The notes: a model not told the origin generated them from the sequence alone. DNA of 36,349 nt from Acidobacteriota bacterium (GCA_003388555.1 QQVD01000062.1:1-36349), one strand, 5' to 3'; counted from the stretch's first letter, positions 1 to 7,601 are shown. Numbers and translations: made by a program.

Positions 1-78
1 ACGATGGCTTCGCGCCACGCCAGCCAGGGTCGCGACGTGCGGGGTCTGCGCTGGGCGGGCGCGGCGCAGGAAACCCCT

Positions 79-1308
79 GTGGACGCGACCCCCCGGTACG
101 ACTCGGTGGTCATCCGGCGCGCCGGCTTCTGTGGTCTTGTCGCCGCCGGTCGACTCGCTCGGTCGGGCTCGCTTCGCGACGCGGTCACCGTCGTCGGTCC
201 GCGAGTCGAGGAGAGCCGCCGCCTGGTCGGCGGCTGCACGCTGCGGGCGCGGAGCCTGGAGTGGATCGCGGCGGCGATGGGGAGAGAGCGCGAGGAGATC
301 GAGTCGCGACTGCTCGATCCTGGTCTGCCGCCGGCCAGCACGCATCGCCAGCACGCCGCGCTGCTCTCCGGTGAGGCCGAGAGCGGACTGCGCATCGTGC
401 AGCGGACCTGCTTCATGGACGCGTCGAAGGCACGCCGGGGCCGGCGCGGCGGGACGCCGCTCGCTTTCGGAGTGCGCAACTCGCGGCTGCTGGCGCTGCT
501 CGAGGAGCTGGCGCGGGAGAACGGAGTGCGCTTCGTCGAGGCCGGTGGCGCCGCCGCCGATCTCCGCGCGATCGCTGGCGAGAAGGCACTGCTGGTCAAC
601 GCGGCGCCCGGCCCGATCGAGGGGTTGGAGGTCGCGGCCCCACCCCGGCGTCCGCGCCAGTTCGTCGCCGCGGTGCAGGTGCCGTTTCGCGCCGAAAGGC
701 TCGACGCTCGGGGAGTGGTCGAGGCCGACGAGTCGTTCGTCTGCTGGCTGCCCGACGCCGTCGGGCTGCAGATGGGCGTCTTCTACCCGTTCCAGGATCC
801 GCTGTCTCCGAGCGCCGACTTCTACGGCATCGTCTACCGGGTCGTCGACGCTTCGCGGGCCGCCGACCGCGCGGCGGTCTTCGAGAGACTCAGTGCGACG
901 CTGCTGGCGGTGGGAGAGCTGCTGGGCCTGCAGGCCGTGGATCGGAGGGAGACGCGGGGCGAAGCGATGGTGCCGGTCTCGCCGTGGTCCCGTGCGCCCG
1001 CCTCGCAGCCCGGAGTGCTCGAGCTCAGCCGGCTGTGCGGCGCCGGCAGCCCGATCATCACCGGCGACGGGATGACGCGCTCGGCGATCGGTGGCGTCGT
1101 CGCGGCGGAGAGCGTCCTGCTCGGCCGCGATGCGGCGGCGGACGTGCACGCCGCGCTCGCCGGGTATCGTCGGCTCAACCGCGAGCTGCACCTGTTGCTC
1201 TCGACTTTGTCGCTGCCGGCGCGCTGGCTGCTGCGAAGCGCCCCGGACCTCACCCTCTGGCGGCAGAGCCGCTCGTACCACCGAGACATGTGGGCCGGGG
1301 CTGCCTGA
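79..1308 (+). CDS. divergent FAD-dependent oxidoreductase-like protein
   Basis: Likely a flavoprotein of the geranylgeranyl-reductase/monooxygenase (FAD-binding 3-like) fold; substrate unknown. The N-terminus reads YDSVVIRRAGFCGLVAAG, where a Rossmann GxGxxG would be expected; the first glycine is arginine and one residue seems to be inserted. Near the C-terminus, GSPIITGDGMTRSAIGG followed by AAES resembles the P-x-T-G-x-G segment that contacts FAD in this superfamily, but the usual preceding GDA is missing. The frame stays open up to an ATG at 4, almost at the window edge. I prefer GTG at 79 because AGGAAA lies just upstream and the Rossmann strand then begins within the first ten residues, as is usual. 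A start further upstream outside the window cannot be excluded. It lies 50 bases before a StyC-type isomerase gene, so it could supply that enzyme's epoxide, but the altered FAD motifs leave activity in doubt. Confidence 0.7.
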   Translation: MDATPRYDSVVIRRAGFCGLVAAGRLARSGSLRDAVTVVGPRVEESRRLVGGCTLRARSLEWIAAAMGREREEIESRLLDPGLPPASTHRQHAALLSGEAESGLRIVQRTCFMDASKARRGRRGGTPLAFGVRNSRLLALLEELARENGVRFVEAGGAAADLRAIAGEKALLVNAAPGPIEGLEVAAPPRRPRQFVAAVQVPFRAERLDARGVVEADESFVCWLPDAVGLQMGVFYPFQDPLSPSADFYGIVYRVVDASRAADRAAVFERLSATLLAVGELLGLQAVDRRETRGEAMVPVSPWSRAPASQPGVLELSRLCGAGSPIITGDGMTRSAIGGVVAAESVLLGRDAAADVHAALAGYRRLNRELHLLLSTLSLPARWLLRSAPDLTLWRQSRSYHRDMWAGAA

Positions 1309-1345
1309 TGTCGGTGCTCGCGACGAAGCCCTGAGAGACAGAGCG

Positions 1346-1354
1346 AGGAGGTGA
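1346..1354 (+). promoter_or_regulatory. strong ribosome binding site for the StyC-like gene
   Basis: AGGAGGTGA is a near-perfect anti-Shine-Dalgarno match, four bases before the ATG at 1359. It fixes that start and suggests efficient independent initiation rather than simple coupling to the upstream oxidoreductase. Confidence 0.75.
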
Positions 1355-1358
1355 GCCC

Positions 1359-1862
1359 ATGGACGGAGATCCCGGTCGGCTACGTGGCACCCTGGTCCTC
1401 CACGGCGCCCTGGTCGTCGCCGTCGGCCTGGTGGCCGGATTCGGACTGCTCTTCGAGCTGCTCGGCGAGGTCGCCATCTGGCCGCTGCCCGGTCCCCAGG
1501 TCGACATCCCGGGCAGCGTGCGCGGCTGGCAGGCGGCGCACGTCGGCGGTCTGCTGAACGGCGTGCTGATGCTCGTCGGCGCTTCGTTCCTCGGTGTGCT
1601 GCCGTTCTCGCAGCGGGGCCGCGCCATCTTCGCCTGGGGTCTGGTGTTCACCGGCTGGGCGAACACCGTCTTCTACTGGTTCGGCAACGTGGCGCCGAAC
1701 CGCGGGCTGAGCGGCGGCGACAACGCGCTCGGCGAGGGCACCACGGCCGGTTTCGTGGCCTTCCTGCCAGCGGCACTGGCCAGCGTGGTCACGCTGGTCG
1801 CCATGATCGTGCTGGCGGCCGCCGGCTGGCGCGCCAGTCGCGGCCGGGGCGACGGTGGCTAG
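1359..1862 (+). CDS. styC: StyC-type styrene-oxide isomerase family membrane protein
   Basis: A 167-residue, four-helix membrane protein of the styrene-oxide isomerase family, haem b enzymes that isomerise epoxides to aldehydes (Meinwald rearrangement). Recognition rests on length and on conserved blocks: IPGSVRGWQAAHVGGLLNG (about residues 50-68) and GWANTVFYWFGNVAPNRGL (about 99-117), which match the Pseudomonas StyC segments as I recall them. In that comparison H61 corresponds to the axial haem ligand His58, N67 to Asn64 and Y106 to Tyr103. T98 stands where StyC has Asp95, so one proposed active-site residue is changed. Hydrophobic helices lie near residues 11-35, 60-82, 88-110 and 125-155. 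The start is set by AGGAGGTGA four bases upstream. The gene follows a flavoprotein-like gene, recalling the epoxidase-isomerase order of styrene operons. The substrate is unknown and need not be styrene oxide. Confidence 0.8.
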   Translation: MDGDPGRLRGTLVLHGALVVAVGLVAGFGLLFELLGEVAIWPLPGPQVDIPGSVRGWQAAHVGGLLNGVLMLVGASFLGVLPFSQRGRAIFAWGLVFTGWANTVFYWFGNVAPNRGLSGGDNALGEGTTAGFVAFLPAALASVVTLVAMIVLAAAGWRASRGRGDGG

Positions 1863-1956
1863 CGTCGGGGCGCGCCCGTCGGTTCCCGGCGCGTCGGAGA
1901 CCAGGGCGATCGGCGGCCGCGCCGTCCGGCTCCCGCCCTCCCGGGCGCCAGCGGGA

Positions 1957-2697
1957 ATGCCGGCGAGAGTGCCGGCGAAGCTCCTCGTCGCTGCCGCCAC
2001 TCTGGCCGCAGCAGGTGCTTTCACTCCAGGCTGCAGCGACTCGTCGCCCACCGCGCCGGCGCAGCCGACACCCAGCGTCGCACAGGTGGTCTTCGCCGAC
2101 GACGCGGCGCGCACCCACGAAGCGCTGATCGTCGGCCTGGTGCAGCAGACCGCCGCCGCCGCCAACCAGAGCATCCCGATCGGATCGGTGCTGTTCACCG
2201 TCGCGTCGGACGCGCAGCGCACGATTCCGGGCTGGGGGCTCGGGGGCTACACCCTGAGCGACTCCGAGATCGAGATCGTGCTCGATCCACAGCGTTCCGA
2301 CCTTGCGTCGCTGATCGCCGAGCGCCTGCCCCTCGTCACGGCCCACGAGCTGCACCACGTGGTGCGCTGGCGCGGCCCCGGACCCTACGTGACCCTGCTC
2401 GAGGCGCTCGTCTTCGAAGGGCTCGCCGATCACTTCGCCCTCGATCTCGTGGGCGGGCCGGTGCCGCCGTGGATCGATGCCTTCCCGGAATCCCAGGATG
2501 CGCTCTACCTGGCGCGCGCCGAGCCCGAGCTCGATGCGGCCTTCGACTTCGGTCGCTGGTTCTTCGGCTTCGGCGACCTGCCGCGCTGGACCGGCTACAC
2601 CCTCGGCTTCCGCCTCGTCGGCGACTACATCGCGGCCCATCCCGGCAGCAGCGCCGCGAGTCTCGTGCACGCGCGGGCGGACGTGTTCAGGCCGTGA
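1957..2697 (+). CDS. secreted or lipid-anchored HExxH metallopeptidase (DUF2268-like)
   Basis: Predicted exported zinc peptidase of about 246 residues. From the ATG at 1957 a signal sequence runs to a possible lipidation cysteine (AGAFTPGC, C26), followed by a Ser/Pro/Thr-rich linker. The catalytic motif is HELHH (H130, E131, H134), and ALVFEGLADHF supplies a downstream glutamate (E154) as a likely third zinc ligand, the arrangement seen in DUF2268-type gluzincin-like proteins. The frame is open back to a GTG at 1855 that overlaps the StyC-like stop, but that start would put 34 arginine- and proline-rich residues before the signal, so I favour the internal ATG even though its ribosome site is weak. 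The lipobox is imperfect (Pro at -2), so plain secretion is possible. Substrate unknown. Confidence 0.7.
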   Translation: MPARVPAKLLVAAATLAAAGAFTPGCSDSSPTAPAQPTPSVAQVVFADDAARTHEALIVGLVQQTAAAANQSIPIGSVLFTVASDAQRTIPGWGLGGYTLSDSEIEIVLDPQRSDLASLIAERLPLVTAHELHHVVRWRGPGPYVTLLEALVFEGLADHFALDLVGGPVPPWIDAFPESQDALYLARAEPELDAAFDFGRWFFGFGDLPRWTGYTLGFRLVGDYIAAHPGSSAASLVHARADVFRP

Positions 2698-2820
2698 AGC
2701 GCAGGGCGGTCCTCCGGCCAGCGATCATCGGCCGCTGCGTCCTGCGGCCACCGACCGCCCCGGCGCTCCGTTGCGCCCGCTTTGGCCCTTCGTCCCATGG
2801 TTCCACGCCGTGAATGGATG

Positions 2821-2828
2821 AAGGAGGT
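2821..2828 (+). promoter_or_regulatory. ribosome binding site deciding the protease start
   Basis: AAGGAGGT lies six bases before ATG 2835. An in-frame ATG at 2814 has no such site, so 2835 is the supported start. The 137 bases between the previous gene and 2835 show no recognisable promoter. Confidence 0.75.
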
Positions 2829-2834
2829 CTCGAG

Positions 2835-4832
2835 ATGAAGAACCGGTCCGCCGTACCCGGCCGCAGACACGACACACCTGGCCGCGGAGGTCTCGCCGGC
2901 CCGGCCCTGGCGGTCCTCGTCCAGCTCGCCCTGCTCGTCGTGCCGGCGGGCGCATCGGTGCCTGAGAGTCGGAGTCATGGCGACTTCGTGCCCTCGCCCG
3001 TCGCCTCCCGCGGCGGCACGAACCTCTCGGTGGTCGACGTCATCGTGATCGACGGAGCGTCGAATCCGATCGTTCCGCAGGCGGGTGAGGCGTTCTTCGT
3101 CCAGGTGCGCTTCCTCTACGAGGATCCGACCTGCGACCAGTACTCGATCGAGCGCACCGTCAACGGCTGGACCCACCAGAGCGCCGAGATCAACTGGGGC
3201 TGCGGCTCCGCCAGCGGCCTCTGGATCCACAACTGGGGCAGCTGGTTGATGTTCGAGGGTGGGACGTACGAGATCACGGTGGTGCTGGACCCGGACGACG
3301 CGGTGGCGGAGGTCGACGAGTCGGACAACTCGATGACGGTCGAGCTCACCGTCGGGGGGACCGAGGCGCCCGAGTGGCTGCTGACCAACGTCAAGGCGGG
3401 GCGCCAGCTGCTCGGCGACGGCACCGACGTGATCGTCGGCACGATGGACGACGCCTTCGACTACCTGCACCCGTGGTATTCGGGCAACGACTCGCTGGGA
3501 CGTCCACGCCTGGTCGCCGCGAGCCAGAACGCCGACGGCATCGGCGGCAGCCCGGTCAACCAGCAGCACGCCACGCGGGTGATGGGCGCTGCTCTCGCTA
3601 GAGGGCTCAACGCCGGCGACATGACCGGCTACGCGCCCGACGCCCGCTACGTCACGGCGGAGTTCCTGAACCGCGCCAGCGTGCCGGGCCTCCAGGTGAT
3701 GAACGTGGTCGACGCGGCCGGCTTCCTGGTCGCCAACGAGGTGGACGTCATCAACATGAGCTGGTCGTTCTGGCAGGGATCCGCGATCGACTCCCAGAAC
3801 GGCGAGGCGGAGATCACCAACCTGCTGGTCGACTACCTGGCTTACGGGGAGAACATCCTCTGTGTGCCGGCGGTCAACCAGCTCGTCGACTACGACAAGC
3901 CGACAGCTCCCGGATCGTCGCGCAATGTGCTCACCGTCGGGGGGATGGAGAACGACCTGATGCGGGCCTGGTCCGAGCACGACCACGGGCCGACGCTCGA
4001 CGGGCGCAGCAAGCCCGACCTGCTCGGCAACGACTCGGCCTTCGTGCCGCAGGCTTGGCAGGGCTGGCGTTTCGGGTTCCCGGCGATCCTGGGGGGTGGG
4101 GGCACCAGCGCCGCGGCGCCGCACGTGACGGGAGCGGCGGCGCAGCTGATCGACTACGGGAAGGCGAACGGGGAGAGCCTCGATCAGAAGGTGCTGCGCG
4201 CCGTGCTGATGACCTCGGCGAACAAGGCCCTGGACGCGGACGGCACGCCCTGGGCCAACGGCCTGACCACGCCGCTCGACGACGAGCAGGGTGCCGGCGT
4301 CATCGACACCGTGCGGGCGCACGCGATCTACTCCGCCGGCTCCTGGACGCAGAGCGGCGGGATCCCGGCCTACGACCTGGCGACGGTGAACGGCGAGATC
4401 GAAGGCGTCGGCGGTCGTGTCGTCTACGCGCTCGGTCGGCCGCAGGGAGCTTCGGCTTCGCTCACCGCCACGTTGGTGTTCGATCGCCACACCTTCTGGG
4501 ACGACGTGAACTCCAACGGGGTCATCGATCAGGGCGACGGCTTCTACCTCGATCCGAACGACGGCCAGGACGATCTCGACCTGGCCTTGGTGCGCGACGG
4601 CGTCGAGGTGGCCGCGTCGCGCAGTCTGGTCGACACGGTCGAGCATCTGCACCTCGAGGATCTGGCGCCCGGGGACTACGAGCTGCACGTCGAACGGCGA
4701 CAGGTCGCGGGCTCGGGGAGTGGGGAGGAGTTCGCGCTGGCGATCTTCAGCGAGACGCCCTGGAGCGTGCCCCTGTTCGCGGACGGCTTCGAGTCCGGCG
4801 ACGCCTCTGCCTGGTCGGCCTCGACGCCCTGA
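2835..4832 (+). CDS. secreted subtilisin-like (S8) serine protease with CARDB domain
   Basis: Exported 665-residue protease. An N-terminal signal (about 20-40, LAVLVQLALLVVPAGA) is followed by a CARDB-like beta-sandwich (about 62-173; contains C100 and C123, a possible disulfide) and then a subtilase domain (about 195-510). The catalytic triad is visible: Asp205 in VGTMDDAFD, His245 in QQHATRVMG and Ser425 in GGTSAAAPHVTG, with Asn348 in PAVNQ as oxyanion residue. The His block is unusual (HATR rather than HGTH). A C-terminal beta domain carries a calcium-loop-like Asp/Asn-rich stretch (DDVNSNGVIDQGDG). The last residues, LFADGFESGDASAW, form a short tail that I recall on many exported proteins of Acidobacteriota and some Gammaproteobacteria. 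It probably degrades extracellular protein; specificity cannot be read. It is convergent with the sulfotransferase gene, 27 bases away. Confidence 0.9.
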   Translation: MKNRSAVPGRRHDTPGRGGLAGPALAVLVQLALLVVPAGASVPESRSHGDFVPSPVASRGGTNLSVVDVIVIDGASNPIVPQAGEAFFVQVRFLYEDPTCDQYSIERTVNGWTHQSAEINWGCGSASGLWIHNWGSWLMFEGGTYEITVVLDPDDAVAEVDESDNSMTVELTVGGTEAPEWLLTNVKAGRQLLGDGTDVIVGTMDDAFDYLHPWYSGNDSLGRPRLVAASQNADGIGGSPVNQQHATRVMGAALARGLNAGDMTGYAPDARYVTAEFLNRASVPGLQVMNVVDAAGFLVANEVDVINMSWSFWQGSAIDSQNGEAEITNLLVDYLAYGENILCVPAVNQLVDYDKPTAPGSSRNVLTVGGMENDLMRAWSEHDHGPTLDGRSKPDLLGNDSAFVPQAWQGWRFGFPAILGGGGTSAAAPHVTGAAAQLIDYGKANGESLDQKVLRAVLMTSANKALDADGTPWANGLTTPLDDEQGAGVIDTVRAHAIYSAGSWTQSGGIPAYDLATVNGEIEGVGGRVVYALGRPQGASASLTATLVFDRHTFWDDVNSNGVIDQGDGFYLDPNDGQDDLDLALVRDGVEVAASRSLVDTVEHLHLEDLAPGDYELHVERRQVAGSGSGEEFALAIFSETPWSVPLFADGFESGDASAWSASTP

Positions 4833-4859
4833 CGGAGCCGGTGGGTCGCCCGGCGGCAG

Positions 4860-5606
4860 CTAGCGCATCACCCACCGCGCCAGCAGGACTCCCGCCGCCA
4901 GCAGCACGCCGATCTCGGCGACGCGCATCGCGGCGCCGAGCCAGCGCATGCGGCCGAGACGGCGCTTCATCTCGGCGCGGTCGTTGGTGCGCGGGAACGG
5001 CTCGTCGGGCACCGGTTCGCCGAGGAAGGCGCACAGCGGCTCCCAGCCCTGGCTGACGTCGTAGACCAGCAGTCGCTCGGGCGGCACGGTCTGCTCGACC
5101 TCGCGCTGGTGCTCGACGTAGCGCTCGATCGCCGCCCGTTCGTCGGTCATGGTGCGGCGGTGGAAGCGATTCCAGATCAGCTCACGGTGCATCTCGTCGA
5201 CCCGCCGCAGGGCCGGGATCCACCGCTTCACCACGCGCGCCTGCCACAGGTACTGCGGCGAGTAGATCGTCTCCCAGGTGCTGCGGTACCAGGTCTCGGG
5301 GCCGCCAGGGTGCAGGCTGAGCAGCACCTTGGCGTGCGGGTAGGCCTCGATCAGCTCGCGCCAGACGGTGGCGCCGGGGTTGTCGACGGTGGCGCGGTAG
5401 TCGGCGAACACGCGCTCCCAGTCGTGCTGGGCGCCCGGAGGCGAGCGCGCCACCTCGAGCCAGAAGTCGGGGTGGGCCGGCTTGTTGCGCGGCACCTCCA
5501 GCACCTCGAACATGTGGTAGCACGGGTAGCCGAGCCGGTTGAGGGCCAGGCGCAGCGAAGCGGTGCCGGTGCGTCCGAAGCCGACGCCGATCAGGTCGAG
5601 TGGCAT
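4860..5606 (-). CDS. sulfotransferase family protein (P-loop, C-terminal membrane anchor)
   Basis: A 248-residue protein of the Sulfotransfer_4-like family, which transfers sulfate from PAPS; acceptor unknown. The N-terminal LIGVGFGRTGTASLRLAL (about 5-22) is the 5'-phosphosulfate-binding loop, and YHMFEV follows in the position usual for the family. PHAKVLLSLH with the later RPETW-like PETWYRSTW matches the second core strand and the 3'-phosphate region, where bacterial members often carry a degenerate site. The last 25 residues are hydrophobic (VAEIGVLLAAGVLLARW), suggesting a membrane anchor. The start is ATG 5606; no ribosome site precedes it, but a TAGGGT -10-like hexamer ends six bases before the ATG, so the transcript may be leaderless. 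It appears monocistronic, since the next minus-strand gene upstream ends 76 bases away. Confidence 0.85.
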   Translation of the reverse strand: MPLDLIGVGFGRTGTASLRLALNRLGYPCYHMFEVLEVPRNKPAHPDFWLEVARSPPGAQHDWERVFADYRATVDNPGATVWRELIEAYPHAKVLLSLHPGGPETWYRSTWETIYSPQYLWQARVVKRWIPALRRVDEMHRELIWNRFHRRTMTDERAAIERYVEHQREVEQTVPPERLLVYDVSQGWEPLCAFLGEPVPDEPFPRTNDRAEMKRRLGRMRWLGAAMRVAEIGVLLAAGVLLARWVMR

Positions 5607-5612
5607 GGCGGC

Positions 5613-5618
5613 ACCCTA
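5613..5618 (-). promoter_or_regulatory. candidate -10 element (TAGGGT) for a leaderless sulfotransferase transcript
   Basis: On the minus strand TAGGGT is followed by GCCGCC and the ATG at 5606. A TANNNT hexamer six bases before a start codon places the expected transcription start at the A of ATG. No convincing -35 hexamer is seen. Confidence 0.4.
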
Positions 5619-5682
5619 ACCGAGGATCGTCCGGAGCGGCCCGCGGGGGCTGTTCTCCACCCGCCGCCCAATGCCGCCGCGG

Positions 5683-7080
5683 TCACTCGCCGCGGATCGC
5701 CAGCAGGCTCTGGCGGGTGCGGAAGTACCAGGTGCCGTCGACGCCGGCGGGGGAGGCGATCACCGCCTCGTCGAGCTCGTTGGTGCGCACCACCTCGAAG
5801 TCGGGGCCCTGGCGGATGACGAAGGTCACTCCGTCGTCGTTGGTGAACAGGACGTGGCCCTGCACCGCCACCGGGGCGGCCGAGAAACTCTCGCGCTTCG
5901 CTTCGCCGAGCCGCGTCTGCCAGGCGAGGTCGCCGCTCGCCGCCTCGTAGACGGTCAGCACGCTGGCCATGTCGTTGACCAGGTAGAGGTAGTCGCCGAC
6001 CGCCATCGGCGCGACGACGAACGGAGAGCCCTTCGGCGAGCTCCATACGACGCGGCTGCCGGTGACGTCGCCCGAGCCGCCGGGGCGGATCGCCAGCGTC
6101 GGCCCGGCGCGCCCGGAGGAGGCGAAGACCAGGTCCTTGGAGACCACCGGCGTGGGGATCACCTCGAAGGTGCTGCCGCTCGCCCGCCACAGCTCCTCAC
6201 CGCTCGTCGGGTCGTAGGCGATCACCATCTGCTGCCCGCTCATGACGATCTCGTCGCGGGTGCCGGACTCGGTCTCGACCCGCACCGGCACCGGGCTGTT
6301 CCATCCCACCTGCGCCTCGCGCGCCGTGCGCCAGAGCTGCTTCCCGGTGGCGCGGTCGAAGGCGGCGATGAACGAGTTGCCGTCGCCCTTCTGGTCCTGC
6401 ACCAGGATCAACCGATCGCGCCAGAGCAGCGGCGACGACGCGGTGCCGTGAAAGGCGTCGAAGGGTCCGAGTGGCACGTGCCAGGCGATCTCCCCTTCGA
6501 GGGTGAGCGCCAGCAGTCCGAGGTTGCCGAGGTAGGCATAGACCCGCTCGCCGTCGGTGGCGACGGTGGACGAGGCGTGTCCGTTCTTGGGGTAGGCGCT
6601 CTCGGCGTCGGGCCCGGCTGGCGCGAAGGTCTCCCACAGGAGTCGGCCGTCCTCGGTGGAGTAGGCGAGCACCGAGCGTCGGTCGCCGCCTTCGTAGGCG
6701 GTGGTGAGGAAGATCTTCCCGTCCCAGACCACCGGCGACGAGTTGCCACTGCCGGGCACCGGCACCTTCCAGGCGATGTTGCGCTCCTCGCCGGGCAGCG
6801 CCGACCACTCGAGCGGGTAGCCGTCACCGTGCACCTCGCCCTGTCGGCTCCAGCCACGCCAGCCAGGCCAGCTGTCGCGCGGCGCCTCGGCGGCGATCAT
6901 CTCGGCGTCGACCGCTGTCGAGGAGTTCGCGGTGCTCGCCGCGTCGCTGGCCGGCGAGCAGCCGAGCGCGAGCAGCACCGCGAGGCCGAGGGGCGCCGCC
7001 GGGGCAGGGCGCGTCGCGACGTATGCCCTGTGATCGCCAGATTCGCCGTGGAAGGTGCCGGGAGTCGCTTCGGTGGTCAT
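5683..7080 (-). CDS. PQQ-repeat beta-propeller lipoprotein
   Basis: A 465-residue exported protein with a PQQ-like (pyrrolo-quinoline-quinone repeat) eight-bladed propeller fold. Repeated blade motifs are visible: DGRLLWETFAP, TGKQLWRTAR, SGEELWRASG, SGDLAWQTRL, each a turn followed by a tryptophan, as in PQQ_2/BamB-like proteins. No quinoprotein dehydrogenase active site is apparent, so it is more likely structural or binding than enzymatic. The signal sequence ends at LGLAVLLALGC (C41), a usable lipobox. I place the start at ATG 7080, with GGAG on the mRNA side just upstream; the frame is open further, but the added residues look like noise. It lies 23 bases downstream of the MbtH-motif gene and is probably cotranscribed with it. 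Confidence 0.85.
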   Translation of the reverse strand: MTTEATPGTFHGESGDHRAYVATRPAPAAPLGLAVLLALGCSPASDAASTANSSTAVDAEMIAAEAPRDSWPGWRGWSRQGEVHGDGYPLEWSALPGEERNIAWKVPVPGSGNSSPVVWDGKIFLTTAYEGGDRRSVLAYSTEDGRLLWETFAPAGPDAESAYPKNGHASSTVATDGERVYAYLGNLGLLALTLEGEIAWHVPLGPFDAFHGTASSPLLWRDRLILVQDQKGDGNSFIAAFDRATGKQLWRTAREAQVGWNSPVPVRVETESGTRDEIVMSGQQMVIAYDPTSGEELWRASGSTFEVIPTPVVSKDLVFASSGRAGPTLAIRPGGSGDVTGSRVVWSSPKGSPFVVAPMAVGDYLYLVNDMASVLTVYEAASGDLAWQTRLGEAKRESFSAAPVAVQGHVLFTNDDGVTFVIRQGPDFEVVRTNELDEAVIASPAGVDGTWYFRTRQSLLAIRGE

Positions 7081-7103
7081 CGGTCTCCGATCTCCGGGAG
7101 TAG

Positions 7104-7556
7104 TCAGCGAGGTCGTTCCGGGCGCCCGCCTGCAGAAGCGATCGACTCGGCACAGTCGCGCGGGCGGCACTCTCCGCCTCGCGGCTCGAAGCCTTCGGGC
7201 GGCGGCTGGTCGGCGGGCCAGATCGAGTACTGCTCCTCGTGGTTGATGACCACGCGGTAGCGGGCGTCTCCGAGCTGCATCACGGCGCGGCGCAGCGGCA
7301 GTGCCTCACCCGAAGGCTTCCACCCCGTCGGCGGCGCCAGCTCGGCGGGCCACAGCGACATGGCGTCTTTGCTGCGGATCGGCCGGTAGAGCTCGGCCGC
7401 GTCGTTGGAGATCTTCTGCGTCACCTGGGTCTTCCTCTCGGCGGTCTCACCGGGAGGCTGGGGTGGCGTACCGCTTGCAGCGGCGGCCGAGGCCACGACG
7501 AGACAGGCGCCCAGGGCGAGGCGTCGCATGGCGCGGTGGGGTGAGGGTCTGCGCAT
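7104..7556 (-). CDS. exported protein with two MbtH-like motifs
   Basis: A 150-residue protein. After an export signal (about 9-28, MRRLALGACLVVASAAAASG) the C-terminal part reads YRVVINHEEQYSIWPADQ and continues P-P-P-E-G-F (about 100-123), then two cysteines (C130, C135). This closely follows the MbtH signature (N-x-E-x-Q-x-S-x-W-P-x5-P-x-G-W, then G and C). The closing W-T-D-x-R-P of MbtH is absent. Residues 66-79 (MSLWPAELAPPTGW) repeat the S-x-W-P...P-x-G-W core, so the protein carries a duplicated, degenerate unit. MbtH proteins are cytosolic activators of NRPS adenylation domains; an exported version would need another role, and no NRPS gene is in the window. The start is fixed by GGAGGAG six bases upstream. 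It probably forms an operon with the PQQ-repeat lipoprotein. Confidence 0.7.
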   Translation of the reverse strand: MRRPSPHRAMRRLALGACLVVASAAAASGTPPQPPGETAERKTQVTQKISNDAAELYRPIRSKDAMSLWPAELAPPTGWKPSGEALPLRRAVMQLGDARYRVVINHEEQYSIWPADQPPPEGFEPRGGECRPRDCAESIASAGGRPERPR

Positions 7557-7601
7557 CGAGTGCTCCTCCGTGTCGTTCTCCAGTCGCTCGGCGGTCCGTC
7601 C

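Noticed and set aside
2625-4688. 687-codon minus-strand frame opposite the subtilisin gene
   Set aside because: It is low in complexity (Val/Arg/Asp/His-rich), has no motif, and opposes a protease with a complete catalytic triad and strong ribosome site.
4833-4859. Terminator between the protease and the sulfotransferase
   Set aside because: Only imperfect GC-rich pairing is possible (GCCGG with CCGGC around an 8-base loop) and there is no T-run.
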